NCBI RefSeq assembly: GCF_002099195.1
Contig: NZ_NBYX01000003.1
Coordinates: 186,001 to 250,000 of the forward strand
DNA: 64,000 nucleotides
Direction: 5' to 3'
Source: Burkholderia puraquae
GTDB lineage: Bacteria > Pseudomonadota > Gammaproteobacteria > Burkholderiales > Burkholderiaceae
The position numbers were made by a program, and so were the translations under genes. The notes beneath the pieces were generated by a model that saw nothing but the letters and a program-made list of their open reading frames with translations, ran no database searches and was not told the origin of the DNA. This document shows positions 8,274-16,237 of the stretch, piece by piece (position 1 is the stretch's first letter; the number at the start of each line of letters is the position of its first letter).

Positions 8274-10477
8274 TGCACGGCTCCCGGCACGCGCACGTCG
8301 GCGCCAGCGCCGACCGTACCGTCGTCCGGCGGGTTCTTGACCCAGCCCACCGTGTGCAGCTGCACGTCCTCCTCGACTTCCTGGTACGACAGCACCGCGA
8401 GTTCGGGCAGCACCGGCTGCAGGATCGTCTTCACGTAGCGGCGAGCGCCGAGCGCGACCATCACCGCGAGCCGCGCGGCGCCCTGCGCATTGCCGTGGCC
8501 GCCGGGGCCGGCTGCCTGCGCGGCCTGCACGATCGCGCGCACCTGCTCGCCGATGTCCTGCTTCACCGCGCTCGACAGCGCGAGGAAATTGCCCTGCTTC
8601 GTGCGCATCACGGCACGCTCGATCCGCTCCTGCAGGTTCTGCTCGAACAGCACGACCCGCAGCTGGCGCGTCGTGCCCGCATGGCGGTCGGTGATCATCC
8701 GGCGCAGGTCGACGCGCACGAGCTCGACCAGCGCGATCACGTCGTCGGGTTCGTTCGGCGCCCAGGTGATCAGGCTCTCGAAGATCACGCGCAAATTGCG
8801 GATCGGCACCTGTTCCGCCAGCAGCCGGCGCAGCACCTCGGTCACGCGCTGCAGCGGCACGAGCCGCGTCAGTTCGCCGACGAGCTCCGGGTGGTCGCGG
8901 CGCACCAGATGCACGAGCGCCTGCGTCTCCTGGATGCCGAGCAGTTCGTCCGCATGCTGGCGCACGATCTGCTCGACGTGCGCGGCAAGCGCGCTTTCGC
9001 TCGACAGCCACTTGCCGTCCGGCGCGGCACCGTCGGGCTTGATCCACAGCGCGGTCGCAAACGGGCCGAACGCTTCGGCCGGCTGGCGCTCCGCGCGCTC
9101 GGGCAGTGGCGCCACGCCGTCCCACAGCAGCCAGCCCGGCTTCAGCGCGCCTTGCGCGGCGAGCACGTCCTGCAGGTAGATCCGGTACGTGCCGGCCGCC
9201 GCGCCGTCGTCGTCGTTCAGCGTGATGCGCGGGAACACCGTGCCGATGTCCGCGTCGACGCGCGCCTTCGCGCTCGACAGCGCGGCCTGCAGGTGGGCCA
9301 GGTTCAGGCCCGTGCGCAGGTCGTCCGACAGCGACACCGCGATCAGCGACGTGACGCCGGCCGCATGCGACACCTTCGCGGGCTGGCCGTCGTCGGCCGC
9401 GCCCACGCGCCCCGCGACATGAATCAGGTTGAAGCTCGGCGCGGCCGTCTTGCGCCTGAGCTGCGAGAACGCGAACGCGCCGAGGCCGAGCGCGATCAGC
9501 GCGAACGACCATTTCGGAAAGCCGGGCACGACGAGGAAACCGCTCAGCACGAATGCTGCGATCAGCAATGCGCGCGGATGCGCACCCAGTTGCTCGCCGA
9601 GCTGCTCGCCGAGCTGGCGCTGCCGCGCATCGCGCGTCGCGACGCGCGTCGTCACGATGCCGGCCGCGATCGACACGAGCAGCGACGGGATCTGCGACGC
9701 CATGCCGTCGCCGACCGTCAGGATCGCGTAACGTTGCAGCGCGTCGCCGATATCCATCCCGTGCATCAGCGTGCCGACCGCGATCCCCGCGACGATGTTG
9801 ATGAACGCGATCACGAGGCCCGCGATCGCGTCGCCCTTCACGAACTTCATCGCACCGTCCATCGCGCCGTGCATCTGCGATTCCTGCTCGAGCTTCTCGC
9901 GGCGTTCGCGCGCTTCGTCGGCGCTGATGATGCCCGCGCGCAAGTCCGCGTCGATGCTCATCTGCTTGCCCGGCATCGCGTCGAGCGAGAAGCGCGCGCC
10001 GACCTCGGCCACCCGCTCCGAGCCCTTCGCGATCACGATGAACTGCACGACGGCGATCACGAGGAACACCACGCCGCCCACCACGACGTTGTTGCCGACC
10101 ACCAGCCGCCCGAACGCATCGATCACGTGGCCGGCACTGGCGTGCAGCAGGATCAGCTTGCACGACGCGATGTTCAGCGCGAGCCGGAACAGCGTCGTGA
10201 ACAGCAGCAGCGCGGGAAACGACGAGAAGCTGACCGCCGACGGCACGTAGGTCGACACCGTCAGCAGCACGACGCTCGCGGCGAGATTCAGCGAGATCAT
10301 CCCGTCGAGGGCGGCCTGCGGCAGCGGCAGGATGAACAGCGCGACGACCGCGACGATGAAGGTCGCGAGGAACAGGTCGGCGCGCGGCGACGCGCCCCCG
10401 AGACGCCGTCCGGACACGCCGCGGCCGGCGGAAAACAACCGCTGCCAGTCGCGCGGGAGCGCCTTCGGTTCTGCCAT
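8270..10477 (-). CDS. sctV: Type III secretion export-gate protein SctV
   Basis: SctV (FlhA/YscV family, 735 aa) is the largest export-gate component, a nonameric membrane ring with a cytoplasmic substrate-docking domain. Seven or eight transmembrane helices fill roughly residues 30-345, beginning with FLATFIVAVVALFILPLP and including the conserved cytoplasmic FHIPEP-equivalent stretch SLDAMPGKQMSIDADLRAG. The C-terminal cytoplasmic domain (about 360-735) contains SLITWAPNEPDDVIALVELV and the LSYQEV segment. It is slightly longer than most homologues (about 690 aa) because of a longer N-terminus and C-terminal tail. It is the first gene of the leftward operon; ATG at 10477. Confidence 0.96.
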   Translation of the reverse strand: MAEPKALPRDWQRLFSAGRGVSGRRLGGASPRADLFLATFIVAVVALFILPLPQAALDGMISLNLAASVVLLTVSTYVPSAVSFSSFPALLLFTTLFRLALNIASCKLILLHASAGHVIDAFGRLVVGNNVVVGGVVFLVIAVVQFIVIAKGSERVAEVGARFSLDAMPGKQMSIDADLRAGIISADEARERREKLEQESQMHGAMDGAMKFVKGDAIAGLVIAFINIVAGIAVGTLMHGMDIGDALQRYAILTVGDGMASQIPSLLVSIAAGIVTTRVATRDARQRQLGEQLGEQLGAHPRALLIAAFVLSGFLVVPGFPKWSFALIALGLGAFAFSQLRRKTAAPSFNLIHVAGRVGAADDGQPAKVSHAAGVTSLIAVSLSDDLRTGLNLAHLQAALSSAKARVDADIGTVFPRITLNDDDGAAAGTYRIYLQDVLAAQGALKPGWLLWDGVAPLPERAERQPAEAFGPFATALWIKPDGAAPDGKWLSSESALAAHVEQIVRQHADELLGIQETQALVHLVRRDHPELVGELTRLVPLQRVTEVLRRLLAEQVPIRNLRVIFESLITWAPNEPDDVIALVELVRVDLRRMITDRHAGTTRQLRVVLFEQNLQERIERAVMRTKQGNFLALSSAVKQDIGEQVRAIVQAAQAAGPGGHGNAQGAARLAVMVALGARRYVKTILQPVLPELAVLSYQEVEEDVQLHTVGWVKNPPDDGTVGAGADVRVPGAVQ

Positions 10478-10711
10478 CGTGCCGTTGTCCTGTCGTTATC
10501 GCCGGCTGGCACGGGCAATCCTGCCCCATGTCGCACGGACCGTTGAATGGGACGAGTGTAGCGACGGGAACCGACGGAAAAATGGATACGCCTCGTAGCG
10601 CGAAAGCGCGTTTTCCGGCGACGATCGGATCGGACTACGAAACCCGGCGACGCGTTCGGGCATGCGCCGCCGGAACCGCTTCCATCGCGCGCCGGGCCGC
10701 CGGCGCGCGCG
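10478..10711 (-). promoter_or_regulatory. Upstream region of the T3SS operon
   Basis: These 234 bp separate sctV from the upstream regulator gene and must contain the operon promoter unless transcription reads through. On the minus strand a possible -10 TACACT lies near 10558 with a weak TTTTTC 16 bp before it. I looked for a TTCG-N16-TTCG (HrpB/PIP-type) box and did not find one at the right spacing. The assignment of a specific promoter is weak. Confidence 0.3.
10687..10708 (-). terminator. Hairpin just after the first LuxR gene
   Basis: A perfect 9-bp GC-only stem with a 4-nt loop (GCCG) starts 3 nt after the stop of the LuxR-type gene at 10712. There is no T-run behind it, so it may stop transcription only partly or act as a 3' stabiliser. 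It would insulate the regulator from the T3SS operon that follows in the same direction. Confidence 0.45.
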
Positions 10712-11560
10712 TCAGGCGGACGTCAGGTCGGACGGCATCCGGCGTGCGGCGAGGTACGCGAGCTGCGCACGGTTCTGCACGTTGAAGAGTTTTTCGAGCG
10801 AACGGATGTGGTGGCCGACCTTGTGCAGCGACGTGCGCAGCGCGCTCGCGATCTCCTGGTCGGACAGCCCGTGCACGAGACGGTCGAGCACCTGCTGCTG
10901 CTCGTCGCCGAGCGCGAAGCCGCGCATGCGCGCGACGCGCGCCTCGAGGAACGGCAGCGCGACGCGATGCACGGCGAGGCTGACCGACAGCGCGCCGCCG
11001 ATCACGCGATCGTCGATCCAGTCGGTGCCGTGTGTCTCCGACGTCACGTTCACCGCGACACGCAGGTCGAGGCGCGGCGCCGACAGGCCGAAGATCACGC
11101 CGCTGTTCATCGCATGCGCACGCAGATGGCCGGCGAGCGCCAGCACCTTGCGGTCGCCGCTGCCCTGCGCGGCTGCCTCGATCTCGTCGAGCCGCCACGC
11201 GACCGGAAAGCCGCTCTGCCGCACCTGCGCGAACCGCGGGTCGCTTTCGTACAGCATGCCTTCGATGAACGGCTGCATGAACGTGGCCGGCGCGAGGTCG
11301 CGCAGCAGGTGCGCGCACAGGATGCGCCGCCCGATCATTTCGTACGCGCCGTAACCGAGCGTGCTGAATCCGATTTGCCGCAATCGCGCATGGCATTGCG
11401 CGAAATCGACCGGCGCGAAGTCGGTTTTACCGGGCGTAATTTGAATGCCGGTAAAAACGTCGCGCTCGATTGCCTGATAATCGCTCGAATAAGCGGCAGC
11501 GGCCGTTATATCGGCTTGTGAGAACCATTCGACGCGTGGTGCGCCGTCAGCATGTGTCAT
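10712..11560 (-). CDS. LuxR-type transcriptional regulator (solo), T3SS-proximal
   Basis: The product (282 aa from 11560) has an N-terminal region resembling an autoinducer-binding domain (about 25-190). Its C-terminal LuxR HTH (about 215-275) contains ALGDEQQQVLDRLVHGLSDQ and the recognition-helix region TSLHKVGHHIRSLEKLFNV. There is no luxI-type synthase nearby, so it is a LuxR solo if it binds an acyl-homoserine lactone at all. The start is uncertain: MTHADGAP at 11560 has only a weak purine-rich stretch upstream, and an in-frame ATG exists at 11674. It precedes the T3SS operon on the same strand and diverges from a second LuxR homologue. Regulation of either neighbour is inference. Confidence 0.85.
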   Translation of the reverse strand: MTHADGAPRVEWFSQADITAAAAYSSDYQAIERDVFTGIQITPGKTDFAPVDFAQCHARLRQIGFSTLGYGAYEMIGRRILCAHLLRDLAPATFMQPFIEGMLYESDPRFAQVRQSGFPVAWRLDEIEAAAQGSGDRKVLALAGHLRAHAMNSGVIFGLSAPRLDLRVAVNVTSETHGTDWIDDRVIGGALSVSLAVHRVALPFLEARVARMRGFALGDEQQQVLDRLVHGLSDQEIASALRTSLHKVGHHIRSLEKLFNVQNRAQLAYLAARRMPSDLTSA

Positions 11561-11689
11561 GAGGAGCCCGCCCTTTCCCAATATGTGAAACTGCGCCCCG
11601 TCACGATCTGGTCTTTTCTTTATGATTTTCTGGTCGTCGTTATATGCGTGCGAATATGAACCTTTCGCCGCCATTAGTATTACGGCATA

Positions 11690-11718
11690 TTACGCGCACA
11701 CCAGCATTTTTGTACAAT
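11690..11718 (+). promoter_or_regulatory. Predicted sigma-70 promoter of the second LuxR gene
   Basis: TTACGC (11690-11695) and TACAAT (11713-11718) are separated by 17 bp in an AT-rich stretch between the divergent LuxR genes. Transcription would begin near 11725, leaving about 120 nt of leader before the ATG at 11844. I saw no convincing 20-bp lux box in the intergenic region. Confidence 0.45.
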
Positions 11719-11843
11719 GCCCCCGCGTTTCGTCAGGGATGACGATCGGCGCATATCAAAACGATGCTCGATCGCACCGCCGCGAATGCCGTACACGATA
11801 CGGCCGCCGCCAGGCGATGCGCGTCGATTCCGAGGGATGGCTC

Positions 11844-12749
11844 ATGTCCGATATTGCATTGCATGAAGAAGCGGTCGCCCCAACCATTTCCCGCCCGTCG
11901 CGCGGGTTGAACGCATGCGCGGATGCGCTGCGGGAGCGTGCCGTGCAGGTCGTCTGGTGCGACGACGTGAAGCGCGGCGACGTCGCGCAGCCGCACGCGC
12001 CGAAGCTCGGCGTCGCCGATACGCTCGCGCATGCGCAGAGCACGGCCGAGCGCAACCGGATCGTCGCGAGCCTGCTGCATCTGACGGGCTTCTCCACGTT
12101 CGCGTACTTCGCGCTCGAATTCTCGCGCGAGCGGGTCGAGAGCCTGTACCTGCACGAAGCGTTCACGCCGGCCACCTATCGCGGCGACTACGTGCGGCAC
12201 AACCATCACGACGTCGATCCGCGTACGCTCGGCGCGCGCGTATGCAACATGCCGATCGTGTGGGACCTGCAGCAGTTGCGCCGCGAACACCGCGAGCGCG
12301 ACGACGGCCCGCACGTGACGCCGGCCGCGCTCGACGGCTTCCTGCAGACGATGCAGGACGACGGGATGTGCAGCGGCATCATGTACTCGATGGCCGTGCC
12401 CGGCACGCGGCTGCATGCGTTCATGAGCTTCACCGCGCCGCGCCGCACACGCGAATGGATCACGCCGGCGACGATCGAGCAGGCGTTGTCGATCGGGCTG
12501 TCGGTACACAAGTTCGCGTCGCCTCAGCTGATCTCGACGTCGCGCGAGCGCGCGGTGAACGGGCTCACGCCGTTCGAGCAGGAACTGCTGCTCGGCATCG
12601 CCGAAGGCGCCTCCGACAAGGAGATCGGCCGGCGCCTCGACACCAGCGCGCACAACGTCGACTACCACCTGCGCAAGCTGCGCAAGCGCTTCGGCGTCGC
12701 GAACCGGATCCAGCTCACGTACCTGACGTCGAAGCTCGAGCTGATCTGA
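11844..12749 (+). CDS. LuxR-type transcriptional regulator (solo)
   Basis: This 301-aa regulator has an autoinducer-binding-like N-terminal domain (about 55-215, including GFSTFAYFALEFS and MYSMAVPGTRLHAFMSF). Its C-terminal LuxR HTH (about 235-295) has LTPFEQELLLGIAEGASDKE and SAHNVDYHLRKLRKRFGV. I start it at 11844 (MSDIAL), where GAGGG lies 7 nt upstream; an in-frame ATG at 11817 is possible. It diverges from the LuxR gene at 10712-11560 and shares its architecture, so the two probably arose by duplication. No luxI is present. Confidence 0.88.
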   Translation: MSDIALHEEAVAPTISRPSRGLNACADALRERAVQVVWCDDVKRGDVAQPHAPKLGVADTLAHAQSTAERNRIVASLLHLTGFSTFAYFALEFSRERVESLYLHEAFTPATYRGDYVRHNHHDVDPRTLGARVCNMPIVWDLQQLRREHRERDDGPHVTPAALDGFLQTMQDDGMCSGIMYSMAVPGTRLHAFMSFTAPRRTREWITPATIEQALSIGLSVHKFASPQLISTSRERAVNGLTPFEQELLLGIAEGASDKEIGRRLDTSAHNVDYHLRKLRKRFGVANRIQLTYLTSKLELI

Positions 12750-12796
12750 CGGCCGCGCGGCGCGCGCGGCGTGCCGCAAACGGACACGTAAACGCA

Positions 12797-12821
12797 CATG
12801 CCGGCCACGAAGGCCGGCATG
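12797..12821. terminator. Perfect inverted repeat between convergent genes
   Basis: A 10-bp perfect stem (CATGCCGGCC / GGCCGGCATG) with a 5-nt loop lies between the end of the second LuxR gene and the end of the NRAMP gene, which converge here. No long T-run follows on either strand, so it is a probable bidirectional, partly efficient terminator. Confidence 0.5.
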
Positions 12822-12876
12822 TACGGGTTGCGGCGCGGTGCCGGGTCCGGCGCCGCTTCCTGGAAGGCGACCTGCG

Positions 12877-14523
12877 TTACTTCAGCAGCGTCATCTGCAC
12901 CACCTTGACGATCACGAGACCGACCGCAATCACGAGATAGCCGCGCAGCACGGCCATCCAGATTCGCGTCGCGACCGTCATGTTCTGCGGCTCGAGCGTG
13001 TCGAGCGGCGGCATGCGCCACGTGTCGCGCAACGAGCGATCGACGGCCGGCTCGACCACGCGCTTGTTGCGGCGGATCAATACCGTGGCGATATAGCCCG
13101 TGATCGCGAGCACGGTGCCCCCAACCAGCACGTCGACGATCGCTTCGCCGCTGATATCCGGATACATCACCGATGCCGTGAGGATGATCGACAGCAGCAC
13201 GAGCACCCAGATCACCGCGCCGGTGAACACGTTGAGCTTCGTCGAGTTGACCCACGGGCCGAGCACCTGGCGGTCATTGCACAGCACCAGCAGGAACACC
13301 GTCGCGCTCGGCAGCAGCACGCCCGCGAGCGTCTGCACGGCTTCGGTCAGCAGGCCGAGCGGGCTGCCCGGGATCAGCACGAGCGTGGCCGCGGCCGCGA
13401 CGATGCCGAAATACACGAGATAGAAACCCTTCGCATCGGACACGCCGCGGTGCAGCGAGTGGCGGATCTTGAACACGTCGCCGATCGCATAGGCCGTCGA
13501 CAGCGATACGGCCGCCGCGCCGATGATGCACGCGTCGAGCAGCGCCACCGCGAACAGCGTCGCGCTCGTGCGGCCCGCATACTTCTCGAGGCCCGCGATG
13601 ATGCCGCCCGCATCGTTGAAGTTGCCGGCTTCCGGATGCCCGTTGAACAGCGCGGCGCTGAACCCGATCATCGCGACCGCGCCGATCAGCACGAACACGA
13701 TGCCGATCCACAGGTCGGCCTTCTCATACTTCATGAAGCGCGGCGTGATGCGCTTGTCGATCACGTAGCTCTGCTGGAAGAACAGCTGCCATGGCGCGAC
13801 GGTCGTGCCGACGATGCCGATCACGAGCAGCATCACGTCCGACAGCTTCGCGTGCGCGGGCCAGTTCGGCACGAAGAAATCGCGCGACATCTGAGCGACG
13901 GGCGGATGAATCGACACGAGCACCGGCACGAGCAGCAGGCTCAGCACGCACAGCCCGATCGCGAACCGCTCGAAGCGCCTGAAATCCCCGGTACTCACCG
14001 CGGCCATCGTCAGCGCCGCAGCCACGCACACGCCGGCCACCTTCGGCAGCCCGAAGAAATCCAGCACGAACGTGATGCCGATGAACTCGGTGACGATGGT
14101 GAGCGCATTGAGCAGGAACAGGTCGATCACGCTGAACGCGCCCCAGAACTTGCCGAAGCGCTCGAAGATCAGGCGTGCGTGGCCGACACCCGTGACCGCG
14201 CCGAGGCGCAGCACCATTTCCTGGTTCACGTACAGCACGGGCACGAGCAGCAGCAGCGTCCACAGCAGCGTCGTGCCGTAGTTCTGGCCGGCCTGCGTGT
14301 AGGTGCCGAACGCACCGGCGTCGTTGTCGCCGACCATCACGATGAGGCCGGGCCCGATGATCGCGAGCAGCGTGCGCAGGCGCGCCCACCACGTGCCGCG
14401 CGAGCCGGTGTCGTGATGCGCGATCGTCCCGAGCGCACCCCGGATGTCGCCCAAGTGGGCTTCGTCGAGCACGGCGCTGCGTTCGACGGCGATCGGTGGA
14501 GAAACGTTGGATGGCGTGGACAT
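12877..14523 (-). CDS. NRAMP-family divalent metal transporter with atypical site motifs
   Basis: A 548-aa polytopic membrane protein of the NRAMP fold (LeuT-like, about 11 helices). Helix 1 reads GPGLIVMVGDNDAGAFGTY, so the usual DPGN metal motif is replaced by DNDAG (residues 66-70). Helix 6, where Mn/Fe importers have MPHN, reads TTVAPWQLFFQQ (residues 240-250), losing the soft-metal-binding methionine. Loss of that methionine is a trait of NRAMP-related magnesium transporters as I recall them, so Mg or another hard cation is a plausible substrate; manganese cannot be excluded. The ATG is at 14523. A leader with two small ORFs and two hairpins lies upstream on the same strand. Confidence 0.88.
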   Translation of the reverse strand: MSTPSNVSPPIAVERSAVLDEAHLGDIRGALGTIAHHDTGSRGTWWARLRTLLAIIGPGLIVMVGDNDAGAFGTYTQAGQNYGTTLLWTLLLLVPVLYVNQEMVLRLGAVTGVGHARLIFERFGKFWGAFSVIDLFLLNALTIVTEFIGITFVLDFFGLPKVAGVCVAAALTMAAVSTGDFRRFERFAIGLCVLSLLLVPVLVSIHPPVAQMSRDFFVPNWPAHAKLSDVMLLVIGIVGTTVAPWQLFFQQSYVIDKRITPRFMKYEKADLWIGIVFVLIGAVAMIGFSAALFNGHPEAGNFNDAGGIIAGLEKYAGRTSATLFAVALLDACIIGAAAVSLSTAYAIGDVFKIRHSLHRGVSDAKGFYLVYFGIVAAAATLVLIPGSPLGLLTEAVQTLAGVLLPSATVFLLVLCNDRQVLGPWVNSTKLNVFTGAVIWVLVLLSIILTASVMYPDISGEAIVDVLVGGTVLAITGYIATVLIRRNKRVVEPAVDRSLRDTWRMPPLDTLEPQNMTVATRIWMAVLRGYLVIAVGLVIVKVVQMTLLK

Positions 14524-14578
14524 GATGTGTTCCGTACGGCTAATGGTTATTCGATGCGATGAGCGTGTGACCTTGGAA

Positions 14579-14637
14579 TGCGCACGCGGCGCCTGCCCGC
14601 AGGCAGCTGCGTGTGCGCATGCCGAGACGCGCTCGGC
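14579..14637 (-). promoter_or_regulatory. Tandem hairpins in the leader of the NRAMP gene
   Basis: Two adjacent hairpins lie between a 45-codon ORF and the NRAMP start. The first transcribed has stem GCCGAG/CTCGGC with a 5-nt loop (14621-14637). The second is a long imperfect hairpin bounded by TGCGCA at 14579 and 14614, with an inner GCCTGC/GCAGGC stem. Such a pair right after a small translated ORF resembles an attenuation leader. No T-run is visible, so a Rho-dependent or translational mechanism would be needed. Function is inference. Confidence 0.45.
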
Positions 14638-14644
14638 GCGTCTT

Positions 14645-14782
14645 TCAGCGGATCAACGATTTCAGCTGGTTCAGCAGGCGGGAGAACACCCGCGGGCGGG
14701 CGTCGAGCGTCAGCATCGCGTCGTAGTGGTTGCGCGATTCCGTGACGTGCGGGAGATTCGACAGCAGAAGGCCGAAGTTCAT
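14645..14782 (-). CDS. 45-aa small ORF in the NRAMP leader
   Basis: An ATG at 14782 with GGAG 7 nt upstream opens 45 codons ending in TGA at 14645. The peptide begins MNFGLLLSNLPHVTE and ends RLLNQLKSLIR, with no transmembrane segment or signal peptide; the C-terminal 15 residues could form a basic amphipathic helix. It lies 121 bp upstream of the NRAMP gene, separated by two hairpins. It could be a functional small protein or a regulatory leader peptide. I know no homologue. Confidence 0.5.
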   Translation of the reverse strand: MNFGLLLSNLPHVTESRNHYDAMLTLDARPRVFSRLLNQLKSLIR

Positions 14783-14865
14783 GGTCTGGCTCCGTGCGGC
14801 GACGGCAGGCGTGCCGGCCGCGTATTGGGTGCGGGGCCAGTCCGGGGCCTGAACGACGTGTCAGG

Positions 14866-14952
14866 CTAGTCGGCCGGATTGTCCCTGCGACCCGGGTTCA
14901 AAAGGGTCTGTGCGTGCAATGGGCATAAGGGACAACTGTCGCTGTCGTTCAT
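14866..14952 (-). CDS. 28-aa small ORF with a CxxC motif
   Basis: An ATG at 14952, with GGAG 5 nt upstream, opens a 28-codon ORF starting MNDSDSCPLCPLHAQ and ending in TAG at 14866. The CPLC pair followed by a His could bind a metal or be redox-active. It lies 83 bp upstream of the 45-codon ORF and points toward the NRAMP transporter. It is very short, so it may be chance, but the ribosome site and two tandem small ORFs argue for expression. Confidence 0.4.
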   Translation of the reverse strand: MNDSDSCPLCPLHAQTLLNPGRRDNPAD

Positions 14953-14967
14953 GGCGGCTCCTGTGCG

Positions 14968-14983
14968 GTGTTCCGGAGAACAC
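14968..14983. promoter_or_regulatory. Palindromic operator candidate upstream of the NRAMP leader ORFs
   Basis: A perfect 16-bp inverted repeat, GTGTTC-CGGA-GAACAC, begins 15 bp upstream of the 28-codon ORF start at 14952. It is on the expected 5' side of the leftward NRAMP transcript and is suited to a dimeric repressor or an RNA hairpin. The binding protein is unknown. Confidence 0.35.
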
Positions 14984-15553
14984 GGTTGACCGCCGTCAGG
15001 CATGCGGGCCGGCATTCGCGCGCCCGGGAAAGGCATGCGCGAACGCGGCCGCGTGCCAGGCGGCGGCGAAACCGGGCGGCGCATGCGAAAACGCATCACG
15101 CTAACCGGCGCGAATCAGGGTGCACGTAGGGATTTGCTGCGGAATGCTGCTGCGCGCACCGTTTGCCTGGGAGACAAACGGCGGCTTCTGGGAGGCGCGG
15201 ACGTCGGTCGCTCAGGCGGAAATTTCGTTCGAAGATCGACTACTGCAGGCGTCCAAGGCGGCGGCCCCAAGAGTGAAGATGGCGGATTCTATGGACGGCC
15301 CGAAAGTGAAGTCAACCCCTCCCAACCCCATTTCTCGAAATAATTTTCGCTTGCCACATCACTGAAAGAATTGCCCTTGAAAACACGTGACACAACCTTT
15401 CAGGGCATGCGGCATGACCGGAGATCGATGCGTATGAACAACGGGGTAGCGCATCCGGCCGTGCCCACCCGTTACCCGTTCGTTGCCTGTCCCGCGCCGG
15501 AACGCGCCGCCGAGGCGGTCGCACAACGTGCGTCGCTTTTATGCGTTTTTTAC
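14984..15553. other. Long intergenic region without a supported gene
   Basis: This stretch separates the leftward NRAMP transcription unit from rightward genes. Several ORFs of 60-110 codons cross it but have no ribosome site or recognisable sequence, and they disagree in frame. Composition falls noticeably toward 15300-15420. The NRAMP transcript must start somewhere here or in the adjacent palindrome; I could not assign a promoter or a known riboswitch. Confidence 0.5.
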
Positions 15554-15583
15554 TTGCGCTGCAGCAAACGACGCGAATACAAT
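15554..15583 (+). promoter_or_regulatory. Predicted promoter of the CxxC peptide/membrane protein unit
   Basis: TTGCGC (15554-15559) and TACAAT (15578-15583) are 18 bp apart, placing a start site near 15590. The first translated element downstream is the 20-codon ORF at 15613 with its own ribosome site. Confidence 0.45.
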
Positions 15584-15612
15584 CCGCCGCAATTCATCAA
15601 GGGAGTCCCTCC

Positions 15613-15675
15613 GTGGACACATGCTCTAGTTGCAGTTCGATGCCGGTTCAGGCCGGCCAAGCCATCGCGAGATAG
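15613..15675 (+). CDS. 20-aa CxxC micro-ORF
   Basis: A GTG at 15613, preceded by AAGGGAG at 7 nt, opens a 20-codon ORF whose start reads MDTCSSCSSMPV and which ends in TAG. It contains a CxxC pair. It lies directly downstream of a predicted promoter and 187 bp upstream of a small membrane protein gene, so it may be a leader peptide. The tight promoter, ribosome site and ORF order is the only evidence. Confidence 0.4.
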   Translation: MDTCSSCSSMPVQAGQAIAR

Positions 15676-15862
15676 CAGCCAGACGCATGTCTTTCGCCGC
15701 TAGCTCGCATTCGTCGGGTTAGCGCGCTTCCTCCCGGGCCGGCCATCGCCGGTTCGTCCGTTGCACGCTCCATTACGTTCCACCCTCCGATCGCAGGCCG
15801 CGTCACGCGTCCGCGCTCGATCACGTCGTCCGGCCCGAGCCGGACCGGACGGAGGCAGCGTC

Positions 15863-16132
15863 ATGTTTCTTCAATCGTTCGCGGTCAGACTCAAGCGCAT
15901 CGTGCATGTCGCATGCGACCGCTCGTTCGTATCCGGCCTCTCGCCGCTCGCCCACGCGTTCAGCAACTGGCGCGGCACGGCGCTCGCCTACGTGTCGGCA
16001 GCACCGCGCCCGCTCGACTGCCTGCTGTTCGCCGCAATGGCAGCCGCGGTCGCGATCGTCGCGCTGCTGTGCTCGGCCGCATCGCGCCTCGGCTTCGCGC
16101 AGGTGTGGCGCATCGGCGGCTGGCTGCCGTAA
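15863..16132 (+). CDS. Small membrane protein of unknown function
   Basis: The 89-aa product starts at 15863, where GGAGG lies 7 nt upstream. It has a basic, aromatic N-terminal half (MFLQSFAVRLKRIVHV) and one strong transmembrane helix at about residues 52-72 (LLFAAMAAAVAIVALLCSAA). The short C-terminus ends GGWLP. It precedes the OprB porin gene by 105 bp on the same strand and could be co-transcribed. I do not recognise the family. Confidence 0.6.
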   Translation: MFLQSFAVRLKRIVHVACDRSFVSGLSPLAHAFSNWRGTALAYVSAAPRPLDCLLFAAMAAAVAIVALLCSAASRLGFAQVWRIGGWLP

Positions 16133-16237
16133 GCCCCCTCGTCGCACGGCAGTGCCGCGCGCGACCGCCTTGCCGCACGCCCCGAATCACGTTTTCGTTT
16201 CGTCAGCCTAACTAATCAAACCGTCAACGGAACCCGC

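Noticed and set aside
4632..10546. Long plus-strand frames over sctD, sctC and sctV
   Set aside because: Arg/His/Asp-rich composition and no domains; antisense shadows of recognised T3SS genes.
10478..10711. HrpB/PIP-type box upstream of sctV
   Set aside because: No TTCG pair at 15-16 bp spacing in this region.
11561..11843. Lux box between the LuxR genes
   Set aside because: No 18-20-bp palindrome of the expected type was found by eye.
14984..15300. Manganese (yybP-ykoY) or magnesium riboswitch upstream of the NRAMP gene
   Set aside because: I could not find the conserved core elements by eye; a covariance-model search would decide.
15002..15365. ORFs of 60-113 codons in the NRAMP/porin intergenic region
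   Set aside because: Conflicting frames, no ribosome sites and no recognisable protein sequence.
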